Notes: generated from the letters alone by a model not told the origin. A stretch of DNA of 35,084 nucleotides from Pyrinomonadaceae bacterium (GCA_023717565.1 JAMQPI010000178.1:1-35084), one strand, 5' to 3'; positions 6,926 to 16,028 are shown, counted from the first letter of the stretch. Numbers and translations: made by a program.

Positions 6926-8578
6926 ATGATTCTCAAATACAAACCAATGTCGGCAAGACGAAGCCGCTCCAAGTTCGTCTTATTCGCGGCAGCGTGTGTG
7001 ATGAGTGCGTTGGCCGCCTATCTGATGGCGGTTCCAGGTCCAACCCGGGCGGCGAATAGCGCACCTCAGCCCAAGAAACCAAACATCCTCGTACTGTTCG
7101 GGGACGACATCGGCATGTGGAACGTCAGCGCGTACAACCGCGGGATGATGGGCTACCGCACGCCCAACATAGATCGCATCGCGAAGGAAGGCGCGATCTT
7201 CACTGACGTCTACGCGCAGCAGAGTTGCACGGCCGGGCGTGCGGCGTTCATCACCGGCCAGTCGCCGATCCGCACCGGCCTGCTGAAGGTCGGTCTCCCG
7301 GGCGCTCCCGAAGGGCTCCACGCCGAGGACCCGACGATCGCCAACTTGCTGAAGGCGCAAGGCTATGCGACCGGCCAGTTCGGCAAGAACCATCTGGGCG
7401 ATCGCAACGAATTCATCCCGACGGTACACGGCTTCGACGAGTTCTTCGGCAACTTCTACCACCTGAACGCCGAAGAGGAGCCTGAGCAACCCGACTATCC
7501 AAAAGATCCGAAATTTAAGGAGCGCTTTGGCCCGCGCGGCGTATTCCATTGCTTCGCGACGGACACTGACAGCACACTCCCCGACGACGGTCGTTTCGGG
7601 AAGTGGGGCAAGCAGCGCTGCGACGACACCGGCCCGCTGACCAAGAAGCGGATGGAAACCGTCGACGAGGAAGTGCTCGCCGAGACCACGAAGTTTATTG
7701 ACAAGAAGCAGCAGGAAGGCAAGCCATGGTTCGTCTGGTTCAACACGACCCGTATGCACATCCACACCCACCTCAAGCCGGAGTCGAAGGGCAAGACGGG
7801 GTTGGGAACGGCCCCGGACGGAATGGTCGAGCATGATGGGCACATCGGGCAACTGCTGAAGAAACTGGACGACATGGGCATCGTTGACAACACGATCGTG
7901 ATCTGGACGACGGACAACGGTGCCGAGGTATTCAGCTGGCCCGACGGCGGCACCACGCCGTTTCGTGGCGAGAAGAACTCGAACTGGGAGGGCGGCTATC
8001 GCGTGCCGCTGGTCGTCCGCTGGCCCGGCGTGATCAAGCCCGGAACCGAGATCAACGAGATTATTTCTCACGAGGACTGGCTGCCAACACTGCTGGCCGC
8101 GGCTGGCCAACCCAACGTTAAGGAGTCGGCCCTGACCGGGTTGAAGGCAGGCGCATCGACCTACAAGGTCCACTTCGACGGGTACAACCTGCTGCCGTAC
8201 TTCAAGGGTGAGACGACGGTTTGGCCGCGCCACGAGTTCATGTACTGGACCGACGACGGCGACCCGGCCGGTTTGCGTTTCAACCAATGGAAAATGGTCT
8301 TTCTCGACCAGCGCGCGGTAGGTTTCAACGTCTGGCAAGACCCGCTGGTTGTGCTACGGTTCCCCAAGCTGTTCAACCTCCGCTCGGATCCGTTTGAGCG
8401 TGGCGAGCAGACCGCCGGCTACGTTGACTTTCGTGTCAATCACGCTTTCCTGGTAGGTCCGGCCATCGGATACGCCGCCGTGTGGATCCAGAGCTTCAAG
8501 GATTACCCGCCGCGTTCGAAGCCTGGGAGTTTCAACCTCAGTCAGGTGATGGACAAGCTGTCCAAGCCATCGCAGTAG
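6926..8578 (+). CDS. Sulfatase with CTAGR active-site motif
   Basis: A 550-residue type I sulfatase with an N-terminal membrane/signal segment (about residues 17-42). NILVLFGDDIGMWN gives the metal-binding aspartates; C101-T-A-G-R followed by AAFITGQ is the formylglycine site in its CxAxR variant; TDNGAE supplies the later metal ligands. HxHxH-rich RMHIHTHLK fits the sulfate-binding histidine region. The substrate is unknown. Base composition is richer in GC than the upstream sulfatase (41 of 60 bases at 7201-7260 against 33 of 60 at 4501-4560), which may reflect transfer. A GGAG lies 11 bases before ATG 6926, so the in-frame ATG at 6947 is a possible alternative start. Confidence 0.93.
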   Translation: MILKYKPMSARRSRSKFVLFAAACVMSALAAYLMAVPGPTRAANSAPQPKKPNILVLFGDDIGMWNVSAYNRGMMGYRTPNIDRIAKEGAIFTDVYAQQSCTAGRAAFITGQSPIRTGLLKVGLPGAPEGLHAEDPTIANLLKAQGYATGQFGKNHLGDRNEFIPTVHGFDEFFGNFYHLNAEEEPEQPDYPKDPKFKERFGPRGVFHCFATDTDSTLPDDGRFGKWGKQRCDDTGPLTKKRMETVDEEVLAETTKFIDKKQQEGKPWFVWFNTTRMHIHTHLKPESKGKTGLGTAPDGMVEHDGHIGQLLKKLDDMGIVDNTIVIWTTDNGAEVFSWPDGGTTPFRGEKNSNWEGGYRVPLVVRWPGVIKPGTEINEIISHEDWLPTLLAAAGQPNVKESALTGLKAGASTYKVHFDGYNLLPYFKGETTVWPRHEFMYWTDDGDPAGLRFNQWKMVFLDQRAVGFNVWQDPLVVLRFPKLFNLRSDPFERGEQTAGYVDFRVNHAFLVGPAIGYAAVWIQSFKDYPPRSKPGSFNLSQVMDKLSKPSQ

Positions 8579-8652
8579 GCCGAACGGGCGTTTCGAGACT
8601 CGTGAAGGCAGAAGCAGCAAAGTGACGGAGGCATAAACGCTACAAAGCCATC

Positions 8653-8685
8653 GGGCCGCATCCGCCGTAATGGCGCGTGCGGCCC
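8653..8685. terminator. GC-rich hairpin after the second sulfatase
   Basis: GGGCCGCA (8653-8660) pairs with TGCGGCCC (8678-8685), and an inner GCC/GGC stem extends it. There is no T tract, so termination is uncertain. The hairpin covers the GTG at 8677 and argues against that codon as the next gene's start. Confidence 0.45.
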
Positions 8686-8724
8686 GCTTCGGACGCGGGG
8701 TTGTGTACCCGCGTCAACAAACAC

Positions 8725-11244
8725 ATGAACGGCAACACAAAACTTACTCCGAGGTCATCGCTCCTACCGCCGAGTCTGGTTTTTCTCTCAGGCGCTGCGG
8801 CACTGGTTTACCAGACTCTGTGGGTGAAGCAGTTGGCGCTGATCGTGGGCGTGGATGTGTATGCTGTTACGACCGCAGTCAGCGCCTTCTTCGCCGGCCT
8901 CGCGATCGGCGGCGGCTTGTTCGGTCACCGTGCCGACCGTTCGACGCGGCCGCTCCGGCTCTTCGCGGAGTTGGAAGCGGGCACGGGTCTGCTCAGTTTC
9001 GCCATCACGATTGTGCTGGCGCACACGGCTCCCTATTTTGTCTCCATTGAGTCTTCGTCTCGCCCAGTTGCGTGGGTTCTGCTCTTCGTCATGATCGGTC
9101 TGCCGGCCATGTTGATGGGCGGCACGCTTCCTGCTCTAGTGCGCGCAGTTGCACCGGTCGAGAAAGCCATCGGCCGGGTCTCAGGAAATCTCTATGCAGC
9201 GAACACCGCCGGGGCCATCGCCGGCGCTCTCGTTGTGACTTTCCTGCTCGTTTCTGTTCTGGGCGTCCGCGGCTCTGCCGGCGCTGCCGCCACTCTGAAT
9301 TTTGTGGCCGCCGCTCTGGCGCTGTTGGCTGACCATCGGATGAAGGCACGTGTGCCCGTGAAAGTGTCCGGCGCCCGTTTTCCACAAGGTGTGTCGCTGG
9401 CGCTTGGTCTATACGCGTTGGCCGGCGGCGTCGCATTGGGCTACGAGGTCGTCTGGACGCAGGCGATCGTTCAATTTCTAAGCACGCGGGCGTTCGCTTT
9501 CACGGTGGTGTTGGCGACTTACTTGATCGGTCTTTTCCTGGGTAGTTTGCTTTGGGCGCGTTTCGCCGATCGTGTACGGAGGCCATGGATGGTCTTTGGT
9601 TGCCTCATCGCCGCTGCCGGTGCGAGCGCTCTGATGTTGTTGGCGAGCCTTGGGCCATGGCTGCCAACCACACAAAGATGGCTCGGTGGCATTGTTCTGA
9701 ATACCACCGGGAGCGAGCTTGCCGGGATGTGCGCCCGCTTCGCGCTGGCTGCCGCAATTGTGGTACTTCCGCCCACTATTCTCCTGGGCGCGGCCTTCCC
9801 AGTTGCAGTTCGACTCGCGGGGGGCGCTGAGCGAATCGGCCGCGATTTGGGTGCGCTCCTGGCGCTCAACACAGCCGGGGGCGTCGCCGGAACTCTGCTG
9901 ACCGGCTTCGTGCTGGTACCGAAGTTCGGCCTGGTTCACACACTCGGTATCCTGGCTGTCGCCGCGGCGGTGCTCGGCGCAATTGCCATCGCGCGCGGAG
10001 CAAACTTCCGCAAGCCGGCCGTTGCGGGGGCGATGACTCTAGTGTTGGTTGTAGTAACAGGCGCGGCACTCGTGCCAGGTGATCTCCTGGCGCGTCTGCT
10101 CACCACATCGCGTGGAGGCACACTCGTCTTTTACCAGGAAACCCCAAGTGGTACGGTTGCCGTGCTGGAGCAGTTCGCCAACTCTGGTTCCTTTCACCGG
10201 CTTTACATCCAGGGGGTTTCCAATTCCGGCGACACAATACCCTCGCTTCGCTACATGCGTCTGCAGGCACTTCTGCCGCTCCTCATTCATCGTGGCGAGC
10301 CGCGCTCAGCGCTGGTAGTCGGTTTGGGAACAGGTATCACTGCCGGAGCCCTGCTCACTTACGACGGGCTAGATCGTCGTGTGGTCGCGGAGTTGTTGCC
10401 CGCCGTCGTCAGTTCGGCATCGATCTTCAGTGGAAATTACGGCGTCACTTCCGATCCGCGCGTGACCCTGCGTTTGGCCGACGGCCGCAGAGAACTTCTG
10501 CGCAGCAGCGATAGCTACGACCTCATCACCCTCGAGCCGCCGCCTCCCTCCGCGGCCGGAGTGGTCAATCTCTACTCTCGTGATTTCTATACACTCGCCC
10601 GCCGGCGCTTGAACCCTGATGGACTCGTGGCGCAATGGTTACCGCTGGCGACGCAGAATGACGAGGACTCGCGCTCCCTCGTTCGAAGCTTCGTGGATGT
10701 CTTCCCGCACACAACCCTCTGGACGACTGAGTTTTACGAAACGCTTTTGATCGGATCAGTGGAGCCGATTCAGCTCGACGCCACTCGGATTGCGGAACGC
10801 TTCGAGCGGCCAGGCGTGACCGCTGCGTTGAGGGAGGTGGGAATTGCATCACCCGCCGCGTTACTGGCGACTTACCTAACGGATCGAGGCGGTCTTGAGC
10901 GTTTCGCGGAGGACAGTCCAGCCACAACCGACAACTTTCCGCGGATCGAATATGCGACATGGGTCCGTCAGGGTGAAATCACTCGCGTGTTGCCACGCGT
11001 GCTGGCGCTGCGAACGGATCCGGTTATCAGCAACGCAAACGAGTCAACCACGGCTGCAATCGCGACCGAACGACGTCGCCTCATGGACTTCTATCAGGCG
11101 GGTTTGTACGCCCACGTGGGAGAACGAAAGTTGTCGGCCGACAAGATGGTCAAGGTTGCCATGGAGGACAGATCGAATCCCTACTACTCGTGGTTTCTGG
11201 CCGGAACTTCTGAAGGGAAATCGGGGGCGCTCGCTCGCCGTTGA
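8725..11244 (+). CDS. Fused MFS-type membrane domain and spermidine synthase-like domain
   Basis: A large polytopic protein (839 residues from ATG 8725). The first part, about 480 residues, has many hydrophobic helices with MFS-like repeats (SGAAALVYQTLWVKQLALIVG near the start, ALYALAGGVALGYEVVWTQ halfway). The C-terminal part has the aminopropyltransferase/methyltransferase fold: LVVGLGTGITAGAL for nucleotide-cofactor binding, RLADGRREL and then TLEPPPPSAAGVVNLYSRDFY where true spermidine synthases carry catalytic Asp. That replacement suggests a non-canonical reaction. Proteins of this architecture are common but poorly understood. The start is uncertain: the in-frame GTG at 8677 lies in a hairpin, and ATG 8725 lacks a clear ribosome site. 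The end is shorter than relatives that carry TPR tails. Confidence 0.88.
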   Translation: MNGNTKLTPRSSLLPPSLVFLSGAAALVYQTLWVKQLALIVGVDVYAVTTAVSAFFAGLAIGGGLFGHRADRSTRPLRLFAELEAGTGLLSFAITIVLAHTAPYFVSIESSSRPVAWVLLFVMIGLPAMLMGGTLPALVRAVAPVEKAIGRVSGNLYAANTAGAIAGALVVTFLLVSVLGVRGSAGAAATLNFVAAALALLADHRMKARVPVKVSGARFPQGVSLALGLYALAGGVALGYEVVWTQAIVQFLSTRAFAFTVVLATYLIGLFLGSLLWARFADRVRRPWMVFGCLIAAAGASALMLLASLGPWLPTTQRWLGGIVLNTTGSELAGMCARFALAAAIVVLPPTILLGAAFPVAVRLAGGAERIGRDLGALLALNTAGGVAGTLLTGFVLVPKFGLVHTLGILAVAAAVLGAIAIARGANFRKPAVAGAMTLVLVVVTGAALVPGDLLARLLTTSRGGTLVFYQETPSGTVAVLEQFANSGSFHRLYIQGVSNSGDTIPSLRYMRLQALLPLLIHRGEPRSALVVGLGTGITAGALLTYDGLDRRVVAELLPAVVSSASIFSGNYGVTSDPRVTLRLADGRRELLRSSDSYDLITLEPPPPSAAGVVNLYSRDFYTLARRRLNPDGLVAQWLPLATQNDEDSRSLVRSFVDVFPHTTLWTTEFYETLLIGSVEPIQLDATRIAERFERPGVTAALREVGIASPAALLATYLTDRGGLERFAEDSPATTDNFPRIEYATWVRQGEITRVLPRVLALRTDPVISNANESTTAAIATERRRLMDFYQAGLYAHVGERKLSADKMVKVAMEDRSNPYYSWFLAGTSEGKSGALARR

Positions 11245-11311
11245 CTTCAACCGCAAAGATGAGAGAACAGAGACAACTCAATCAGATCGGGATCAACCCA
11301 GGGGTAGCACA

Positions 11312-12319
11312 ATGATGAAAACTGCACGCAGACAAACCCTCATGGTCGCCGCGCTTTTTTGCGCAGTGGTGTTCACAACGACGGTCGCTAAGGCCGCGGA
11401 CCCGCTCCCCTCGTGGAATGACGGTGCCGCGAAGCAATCCATCGTGGACTTTGTAAAGCGCGTCACCACACGCGGCGGCAAGGACTTCGTGCCAGAGCCG
11501 GAGCGCATCGCTGTGTTCGACAATGACGGCACGCTCTGGGCGGAGCAACCGATGTACTTCCAACTTCTTTTCGCGCTCGACCGCGTGAAAGTCCTCGCGC
11601 CGCAACATCCGGAATGGAAAACTACGGAGCCGTTTGCTTCGCTGCTCAAGGGCGATGTAAAAGGTGCACTGGCAGGTGGACAAAAGGCACTGGTGGAAAT
11701 CATGATGGCGGCGCACGCTGGCATGACGACTCAGGAGTTCGAACAGATCGTTAAGGACTGGATCGCGACTGCGAAGCATCCGGTAAGCAAGCGGCCTTAC
11801 ACGGAAATGGTTTATCAGCCCATGCTGGAACTGTTAGCCTACCTGCGCGCCCACGGCTTCAAGACCTTCATCGTTTCCGGCGGCGGCATCGAGTTCATGC
11901 GACCCTGGACAGAGAAGGTGTATGGCATTCCGCCCGAGCAGGTTGTCGGCAGCAGCATCAAGACGAAGTTCGACATGAGCAGTGGACAGCCTGTGCTCAT
12001 GCGACTGCCGGAGGTTAACTTCATTGACGACGGGCCCGGCAAACCAGTCGGCATCAATGAACACATCGGCCGGCGGCCAATCGCCGCGTTTGGTAATTCC
12101 GACGGCGACTTGCAGATGCTCCAATGGACCGCGGCCGGCAACGGCGCGCGCTTCTGTCTTTACGTTCATCACACCGACGCCGAGCGCGAGTGGGCGTACG
12201 ACCGCACATCGCACATCGGCAAGCTCGACAAGGGCCTCGACGAAGCCACGCAGCGCGGCTGGACTGTGGTGGACATGAAGAAGGATTGGAAAACGATATT
12301 CGAGCCCGCTAAAAAATGA
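11312..12319 (+). CDS. Exported HAD-superfamily phosphatase
   Basis: A 335-residue HAD hydrolase with an N-terminal signal peptide ending VAKAADP. Motif I is D70-N-D-G-T-L-W, with D70 as nucleophile and D72 as acid/base; motif II is FIVSGGG; motif IV is [10 protein letters not shown]. The helical cap lies between motifs I and II. This matches the phosphoserine-phosphatase-like branch, though the substrate cannot be named and the protein should act in the periplasm. ATG 11312 has AGGGG about seven bases upstream; open sequence extends upstream but runs inside the preceding gene. It lies between the synthase-like protein (gap 67 bases) and a small membrane protein (gap 19 bases), probably one operon. 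Confidence 0.9.
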   Translation: MMKTARRQTLMVAALFCAVVFTTTVAKAADPLPSWNDGAAKQSIVDFVKRVTTRGGKDFVPEPERIAVFDNDGTLWAEQPMYFQLLFALDRVKVLAPQHPEWKTTEPFASLLKGDVKGALAGGQKALVEIMMAAHAGMTTQEFEQIVKDWIATAKHPVSKRPYTEMVYQPMLELLAYLRAHGFKTFIVSGGGIEFMRPWTEKVYGIPPEQVVGSSIKTKFDMSSGQPVLMRLPEVNFIDDGPGKPVGINEHIGRRPIAAFGNSDGDLQMLQWTAAGNGARFCLYVHHTDAEREWAYDRTSHIGKLDKGLDEATQRGWTVVDMKKDWKTIFEPAKK

Positions 12320-12338
12320 CCGGCAAGGGAACAGAACG

Positions 12339-12731
12339 ATGAAAACCAAACCGCTGTTCGTCGCGACAGCTGTGATTGAAATCGGCGCCGGCCTGGCGCT
12401 GATCGTATCACCGGCGTTGGCGGCATCGATTCTGCTCGGGTCGCCGTTCAACACTCCGGCCGACTCAGTCGTGGGGCGCGTGGCTGGGGCGGCGCTACTT
12501 GCGCTGGCCACCGCTTGTTGGCTGGCACGCAACGACGAACACAGCCGCGCGGCGATCGGTATCGTCACTGCCATGTTGCTATACAATGTCGCCGCTGTTG
12601 TGGTGCTCGCCTATGCGGCGGTAGGCTTGCAGCTATCAGGTATCGGCATTTGGCCCGCGGCTGTGCTTCACTTAGTGATGGCGGTTTGGTGCGTTGCAAG
12701 TGTAGCAGCGGGTCGAAACGCGCCGAGATAA
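12339..12731 (+). CDS. Small membrane protein with four predicted helices
   Basis: A 130-residue, strongly hydrophobic protein of unknown function. Four membrane helices are visible: about 5-30, 44-63, 72-95 and 101-124. The only polar loop is LARNDEHSR between helices 2 and 3. No catalytic motif is seen. It begins 19 bases after the HAD phosphatase stop and shares its high GC content, so it is probably the last gene of that operon. Confidence 0.75.
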   Translation: MKTKPLFVATAVIEIGAGLALIVSPALAASILLGSPFNTPADSVVGRVAGAALLALATACWLARNDEHSRAAIGIVTAMLLYNVAAVVVLAYAAVGLQLSGIGIWPAAVLHLVMAVWCVASVAAGRNAPR

Positions 12732-12780
12732 AGAATAGGGAGGGGAAGACGCGGAGGAGGGGAGACGGGGAGAAGGGATA
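12732..12780. other. Purine-rich tract
   Basis: Almost only A and G on the + strand between 12731 and 12780 (repeats like GGGGAGA and GGAGGAGGGG). It separates the GC-rich operon from the next gene. Such tracts can be dispersed repeats; no function can be stated. Confidence 0.5.
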
Positions 12781-12840
12781 GTGACTTGGGGGAGTAGACG
12801 GATCGATGGAATGATCGGAGATTTTCATGAGAGCAAAAAA

Positions 12841-13335
12841 ATGAGAGACACAACTCGTAACGGACTCAACGTCGTACGCATCAGCCTACTAGCCAGCGCC
12901 CTTCTAGCAGTGTTGAGCATTGGCACTCTTGTCGGGCAGAGTCGAATGGGGCTCGCACCTGTCGCTCAGGATCCACCAGCCTCCCCACCTTATGTGAGCC
13001 TCGCTCCGGACAACCTCGATTTTGGTGATCAGGTGGTCGGATGGAGAAGTGTCGCAAAGAGAATTACCCTCAAAAACACGGGTGGCAGCGCTCTAAATAT
13101 CGACAGTGTCGAACTCGGCGGCGACAATCCGACCGCCTTCGCCATCTCGAGGGATACGTGCACGGGGGCAACGGTTGAAGCAGATAAGGCTTGCATAGTT
13201 GACGTCACCTTTACGCCGGCACGCACTGGTGGACGAAATGCGCGGCTGAAAATAAATGACAATGCCCTCGATAGTCCGCAGAGGTTAAGGCTCAAGGGAA
13301 ACGGCATCAATTCAAGTGCCGTGCCTCCGTTCTGA
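12841..13335 (+). CDS. Exported ASH/choice-of-anchor-D domain protein
   Basis: A 164-residue protein with an N-terminal signal or anchor (hydrophobic 13-31). One immunoglobulin-like domain follows, with LDFGDQVVG, ITLKNTGGSALNI, a cysteine pair (DTCTGATVEADKACIV) and VTFTPARTGGRNARLKI, the pattern of ASPM-SPD-2-Hydin or choice-of-anchor D repeats. Such domains are usually repeated in long surface proteins; a single one in so short a protein is unusual. The role is unknown, probably surface adhesion or packing. The start is uncertain: ATG 12841 gives the cleanest signal peptide, while GTG 12781 and ATG 12811 are also in frame. Confidence 0.75.
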   Translation: MRDTTRNGLNVVRISLLASALLAVLSIGTLVGQSRMGLAPVAQDPPASPPYVSLAPDNLDFGDQVVGWRSVAKRITLKNTGGSALNIDSVELGGDNPTAFAISRDTCTGATVEADKACIVDVTFTPARTGGRNARLKINDNALDSPQRLRLKGNGINSSAVPPF

Positions 13336-13546
13336 AATCGGTTGCTATAGACATCTCGCCCCTGCGGGGTGAAACCTAGAGGCTCTCGGGCGCTTGCAGC
13401 TTGCATGAACCTAGGGGAGCTTCTGGAACTTCGTTGACCTCCATCGAGTGTCGAATGATAAATCGGCTTCGAACATCGCATTGGCCCAATCCAGACTGGC
13501 AGGTTTGGGTGTGGTCGAGATCCAATCGACACGCAGGCAGACCAAT

Positions 13547-14257
13547 ATGAGCCGCAGCAGAACTCTGCTCCTTGCTGGCTTTGTTCTGATTCTTATCCGT
13601 GGCACTGCACTGGGCCAGACCTCAAGCACAGCAAAAGAATTCTGGCCGAAATTGACCGTGACGGTTGAGCTGCGGTCGAAGACCCGTGTTCAATTCTGGT
13701 GGCAAAAGCAGGACGGCGAAGACTTTGACTTTAACGAGTCGAAGGTTGGAGCAATCATCAGCTACCGGATGAAACCGATTGTGAAGCCGCATCGCCGAGA
13801 CATTGATGAGGAAAACGAACACACGCTGGTGATCGGGACCGGCTACGAATATCTGCAAACCGACCAGAACGGCACCACCAAACGAGAACACCGGATGATC
13901 ATGGAATCAACCCCTCGGTATCTTCACGACATCGGGTTGTTGCTGCAGGATCGGAATCGCGTTGAGCTTCGTTGGGTTGACGGAAACTTCTCTGCGCGCT
14001 ATCGAAACAGACTAACCGTCCAGCGTGGGTTCAAGTTGGACAAATTTCGCTTTACACCCTACGCGTCTGGGGAGTTATTCTACGATGGGAATCACCATTC
14101 ATGGAATCAGAATCAGTACGCTTTTGGTGTGCAGCTACCTTGGAAAAAACGCTTGATGCTTGACATCTACTATCTCCGGCAAAACTGCACCACTTGTAGC
14201 CAGGACCCTTTGAACGTTCTTGGCGTCACCGTCAATCTGTTCTTCAGAAGGAAGTGA
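13547..14257 (+). CDS. DUF2490 outer-membrane beta-barrel protein, copy 1
   Basis: A 236-residue protein with a signal peptide ending TALGQ. The mature part begins KEFWPKLTVTVEL and alternates polar and hydrophobic residues as beta-barrel strands do. The block DRNRVELRWVDGNFSARYRN is characteristic of DUF2490. It ends in an aromatic strand (VTVNLFFRRK), fitting an outer-membrane barrel. The function is unknown. Near the end CTTC gives two cysteines that could pair. The start is ATG 13547; longer in-frame sequence to 13448 has no signal. A second member lies at 15219 on the other side of a DUF4239-type gene. Confidence 0.82.
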   Translation: MSRSRTLLLAGFVLILIRGTALGQTSSTAKEFWPKLTVTVELRSKTRVQFWWQKQDGEDFDFNESKVGAIISYRMKPIVKPHRRDIDEENEHTLVIGTGYEYLQTDQNGTTKREHRMIMESTPRYLHDIGLLLQDRNRVELRWVDGNFSARYRNRLTVQRGFKLDKFRFTPYASGELFYDGNHHSWNQNQYAFGVQLPWKKRLMLDIYYLRQNCTTCSQDPLNVLGVTVNLFFRRK

Positions 14258-14309
14258 GAGTTTTCCATTGGTCATTAAGATAAATGACAAATAGAGAACG
14301 GAGAATAGA

Positions 14310-15056
14310 ATGACTTCCATACAAGTCTGCGGGATCGTGTTTGCGTGCGTGTTCGGAGGTGCGCTCCTTGGACTGTACCTTCACTCGGCTCTATCCGACC
14401 GGCATTTGACTGCCGAATCGCGGGATCTAGTGAAGTTGGGTATGGGCTTGATCGCCACCATGTCTGCCTTGGCTCTGGGTCTGCTCATCGCCACTGCGAA
14501 GAGTTCATACGACACCCAAAGAAGCGAAGTCGTACAGATCTCCGCCACAGTCGTTTTACTCGACCGCGTATTGGCTCATTACGGACCTGAGACGAAAGAA
14601 TCTCGCGAACTGCTGCGGAGTAGCGTTTCCAACTACGTCACTCTACTTTGGAGCGAGCCTGGTTCTCAGGCTCAAGTCGGAGCAACGGGTGGCGAAGCTC
14701 TCTTTGGCAAGATCGAGGAACTTGCGCCCCAGAACGACGCTCAGCGCTCGCTCAAGACGAGGGCAGAAAGCATGATTGTCGAACTTGGAAGAATGCGCTG
14801 GTTGCTCGTCGCCCAAAGCAGTAGCGAAATTCCCAGGCCGTTCCTGGTGGTACTGATTTTCTGGCTGACGATCATTTTTGTCAGCTTTGGTCTCTCGGCT
14901 CCGCGGAACGCCACCACTCTTATCACTCTCTTCGTGTGCGCCCTATCGGTGTCGTTGGCGATCTTCCTTATTCTCGAGCTGAACCGTCCGTTTGATGGGT
15001 TTATTCAGATCTCTAGCGCCCCGCTACGCAACGCACTGGCGCTTCTCGGTCAATAA
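14310..15056 (+). CDS. DUF4239 (bestrophin-like) membrane protein
   Basis: A 248-residue inner-membrane protein. Two helices near the N-terminus (about 5-25 and 44-64) are followed by a cytosolic or periplasmic helical domain of some 110 residues, then two C-terminal helices (about 178-198 and 203-224) and a short tail with ELNRPFDGFIQIS. This 2+2 layout and the NRPF-[DE]G signature are those of DUF4239, sometimes called bestrophin-like. Function unknown; an ion channel role is only suggested by the name. AGGAG-type signal (CGGAGAATAGA) precedes ATG 14310. It sits between the two DUF2490 genes. Confidence 0.8.
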   Translation: MTSIQVCGIVFACVFGGALLGLYLHSALSDRHLTAESRDLVKLGMGLIATMSALALGLLIATAKSSYDTQRSEVVQISATVVLLDRVLAHYGPETKESRELLRSSVSNYVTLLWSEPGSQAQVGATGGEALFGKIEELAPQNDAQRSLKTRAESMIVELGRMRWLLVAQSSSEIPRPFLVVLIFWLTIIFVSFGLSAPRNATTLITLFVCALSVSLAIFLILELNRPFDGFIQISSAPLRNALALLGQ

Positions 15057-15090
15057 TGCAGGAATCAGATACCGTGCGGCGCTCTGAAGC

Positions 15091-15135
15091 CTGTCAAAAG
15101 TGCTAGTTACGCCGCCTCTCGGTGCAGCATAGAAT
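15091..15135 (+). promoter_or_regulatory. Promoter with CTGTCA-AAAG element, site 4
   Basis: CTGTCA-AAAG-TGCTAG (15091-15106) continues as TTAC, and TAGAAT lies at 15130-15135, with the same 24-base gap as at the other sites. The right half differs at two positions from the perfect palindrome. The DUF2490 gene starts 84 bases downstream. Confidence 0.58.
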
Positions 15136-15218
15136 TCCACGGTTAAATGCGAGCTTGTTGATTTGGCGCTATCTCTGTGCCTTCGCATGCTGGGGGTGAT
15201 CGTGCAAAGTGAGGTGGA

Positions 15219-15920
15219 ATGAAGTGTGTGTCGTGGAGAGTTGTGTGCCTCCTGGCATTGGCGGCCGCATTCAGTTCCGGCGCCCGGGCTCAGCAGGATT
15301 CCGCCACCGTAAAACAGTTCTGGCCGGAAGTTGACTTTTATGTCCCGCTAAACGAAAAGTTCCGGCTCTTTTTTCTCGCCACAACTACTAAGGCTGAAGA
15401 GACGAGGGACAATTTGGAGGGACAGGTTGGAGCTCACATCGATTACCACCTTAACAAAAAGGTCAGTCTGCGGAGTGGTTACCGTTATGGCTTCTCCCTC
15501 GGTGGCAGCGACCCCTTTAAGGAACACAGAGTCGTTTTCGAGCAAACACTGCGGCAACCCTTGCCACTTGAGGTGCTCCTCAGCGATCGCAACCGCGAGG
15601 ACTTGCGGTGGGTGAATGGTGTATTTTCGGCCCGGTACCGCAATCGCGTCACGCTCGAGAGGGAGTTTAAGGTTCTGAATCGCCAGATCACGCCATATGG
15701 ATCAGCTGAAGTCTACTACGACAGTCGTTTCAACACGTGGAATCGGAATCGCTTGACGGTCGGTTCTCAGTTCGCTTTAAAGAGGGGGGCGCCGTTGATC
15801 AGCTTAGTCGTTCCGAAAAGACAATTAGTGCTGGACCTTTACGTGGTGCGCCAAAACGACAGCCGCTCGCAACCGAATCGCGTTAGGGCATTGGGTGTGG
15901 CTTTCAGTATCTACTTCTGA
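15219..15920 (+). CDS. DUF2490 outer-membrane beta-barrel protein, copy 2
   Basis: A 233-residue protein with a signal peptide ending ARAQQ. It is paralogous to the product of 13547-14257: both start the mature part with KxFWP and share LSDRNREDLRWVNGVFSARY and the following NRVTLEREFK. Both end in short aromatic strands (here AFSIYF). The protein should be an outer-membrane barrel; the ligand is unknown. Its own promoter carries the shared palindrome, while copy 1 has no such element within 200 bases upstream, so the two copies may be regulated differently. The ribosome signal (GAGGTGGA) is close to ATG 15219. Confidence 0.85.
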   Translation: MKCVSWRVVCLLALAAAFSSGARAQQDSATVKQFWPEVDFYVPLNEKFRLFFLATTTKAEETRDNLEGQVGAHIDYHLNKKVSLRSGYRYGFSLGGSDPFKEHRVVFEQTLRQPLPLEVLLSDRNREDLRWVNGVFSARYRNRVTLEREFKVLNRQITPYGSAEVYYDSRFNTWNRNRLTVGSQFALKRGAPLISLVVPKRQLVLDLYVVRQNDSRSQPNRVRALGVAFSIYF

Positions 15921-16028
15921 TCCTTATTAGCAGGAGGATGGAGTCACCACTCTCCAAATTGCCATTTTTGATAGAATTCAGGCATCTCAAAGCCCCTCAC
16001 CGCCTCTGGTGGGTTATCCGGGACATAA
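15921..16028. other. Intergenic stretch before promoter site 5
   Basis: The 353 bases between 15920 and 16274 hold a promoter-like site at 16029-16074 and a 17-codon reading frame at 16199. I see nothing recognisable before 16029. An open frame from 15938 to 16252 overlaps the promoter and resembles no protein family. Confidence 0.45.

Noticed and set aside
6980-8338. 452-codon open frame on the minus strand
   Set aside because: Antisense to the second sulfatase in a GC-rich region, where long chance frames are common.
8677-8724. GTG 8677 as start of the MFS/synthase gene
   Set aside because: The codon lies inside a GGGCCGCA/TGCGGCCC hairpin and the 16 extra residues look unlike a natural N-terminus.
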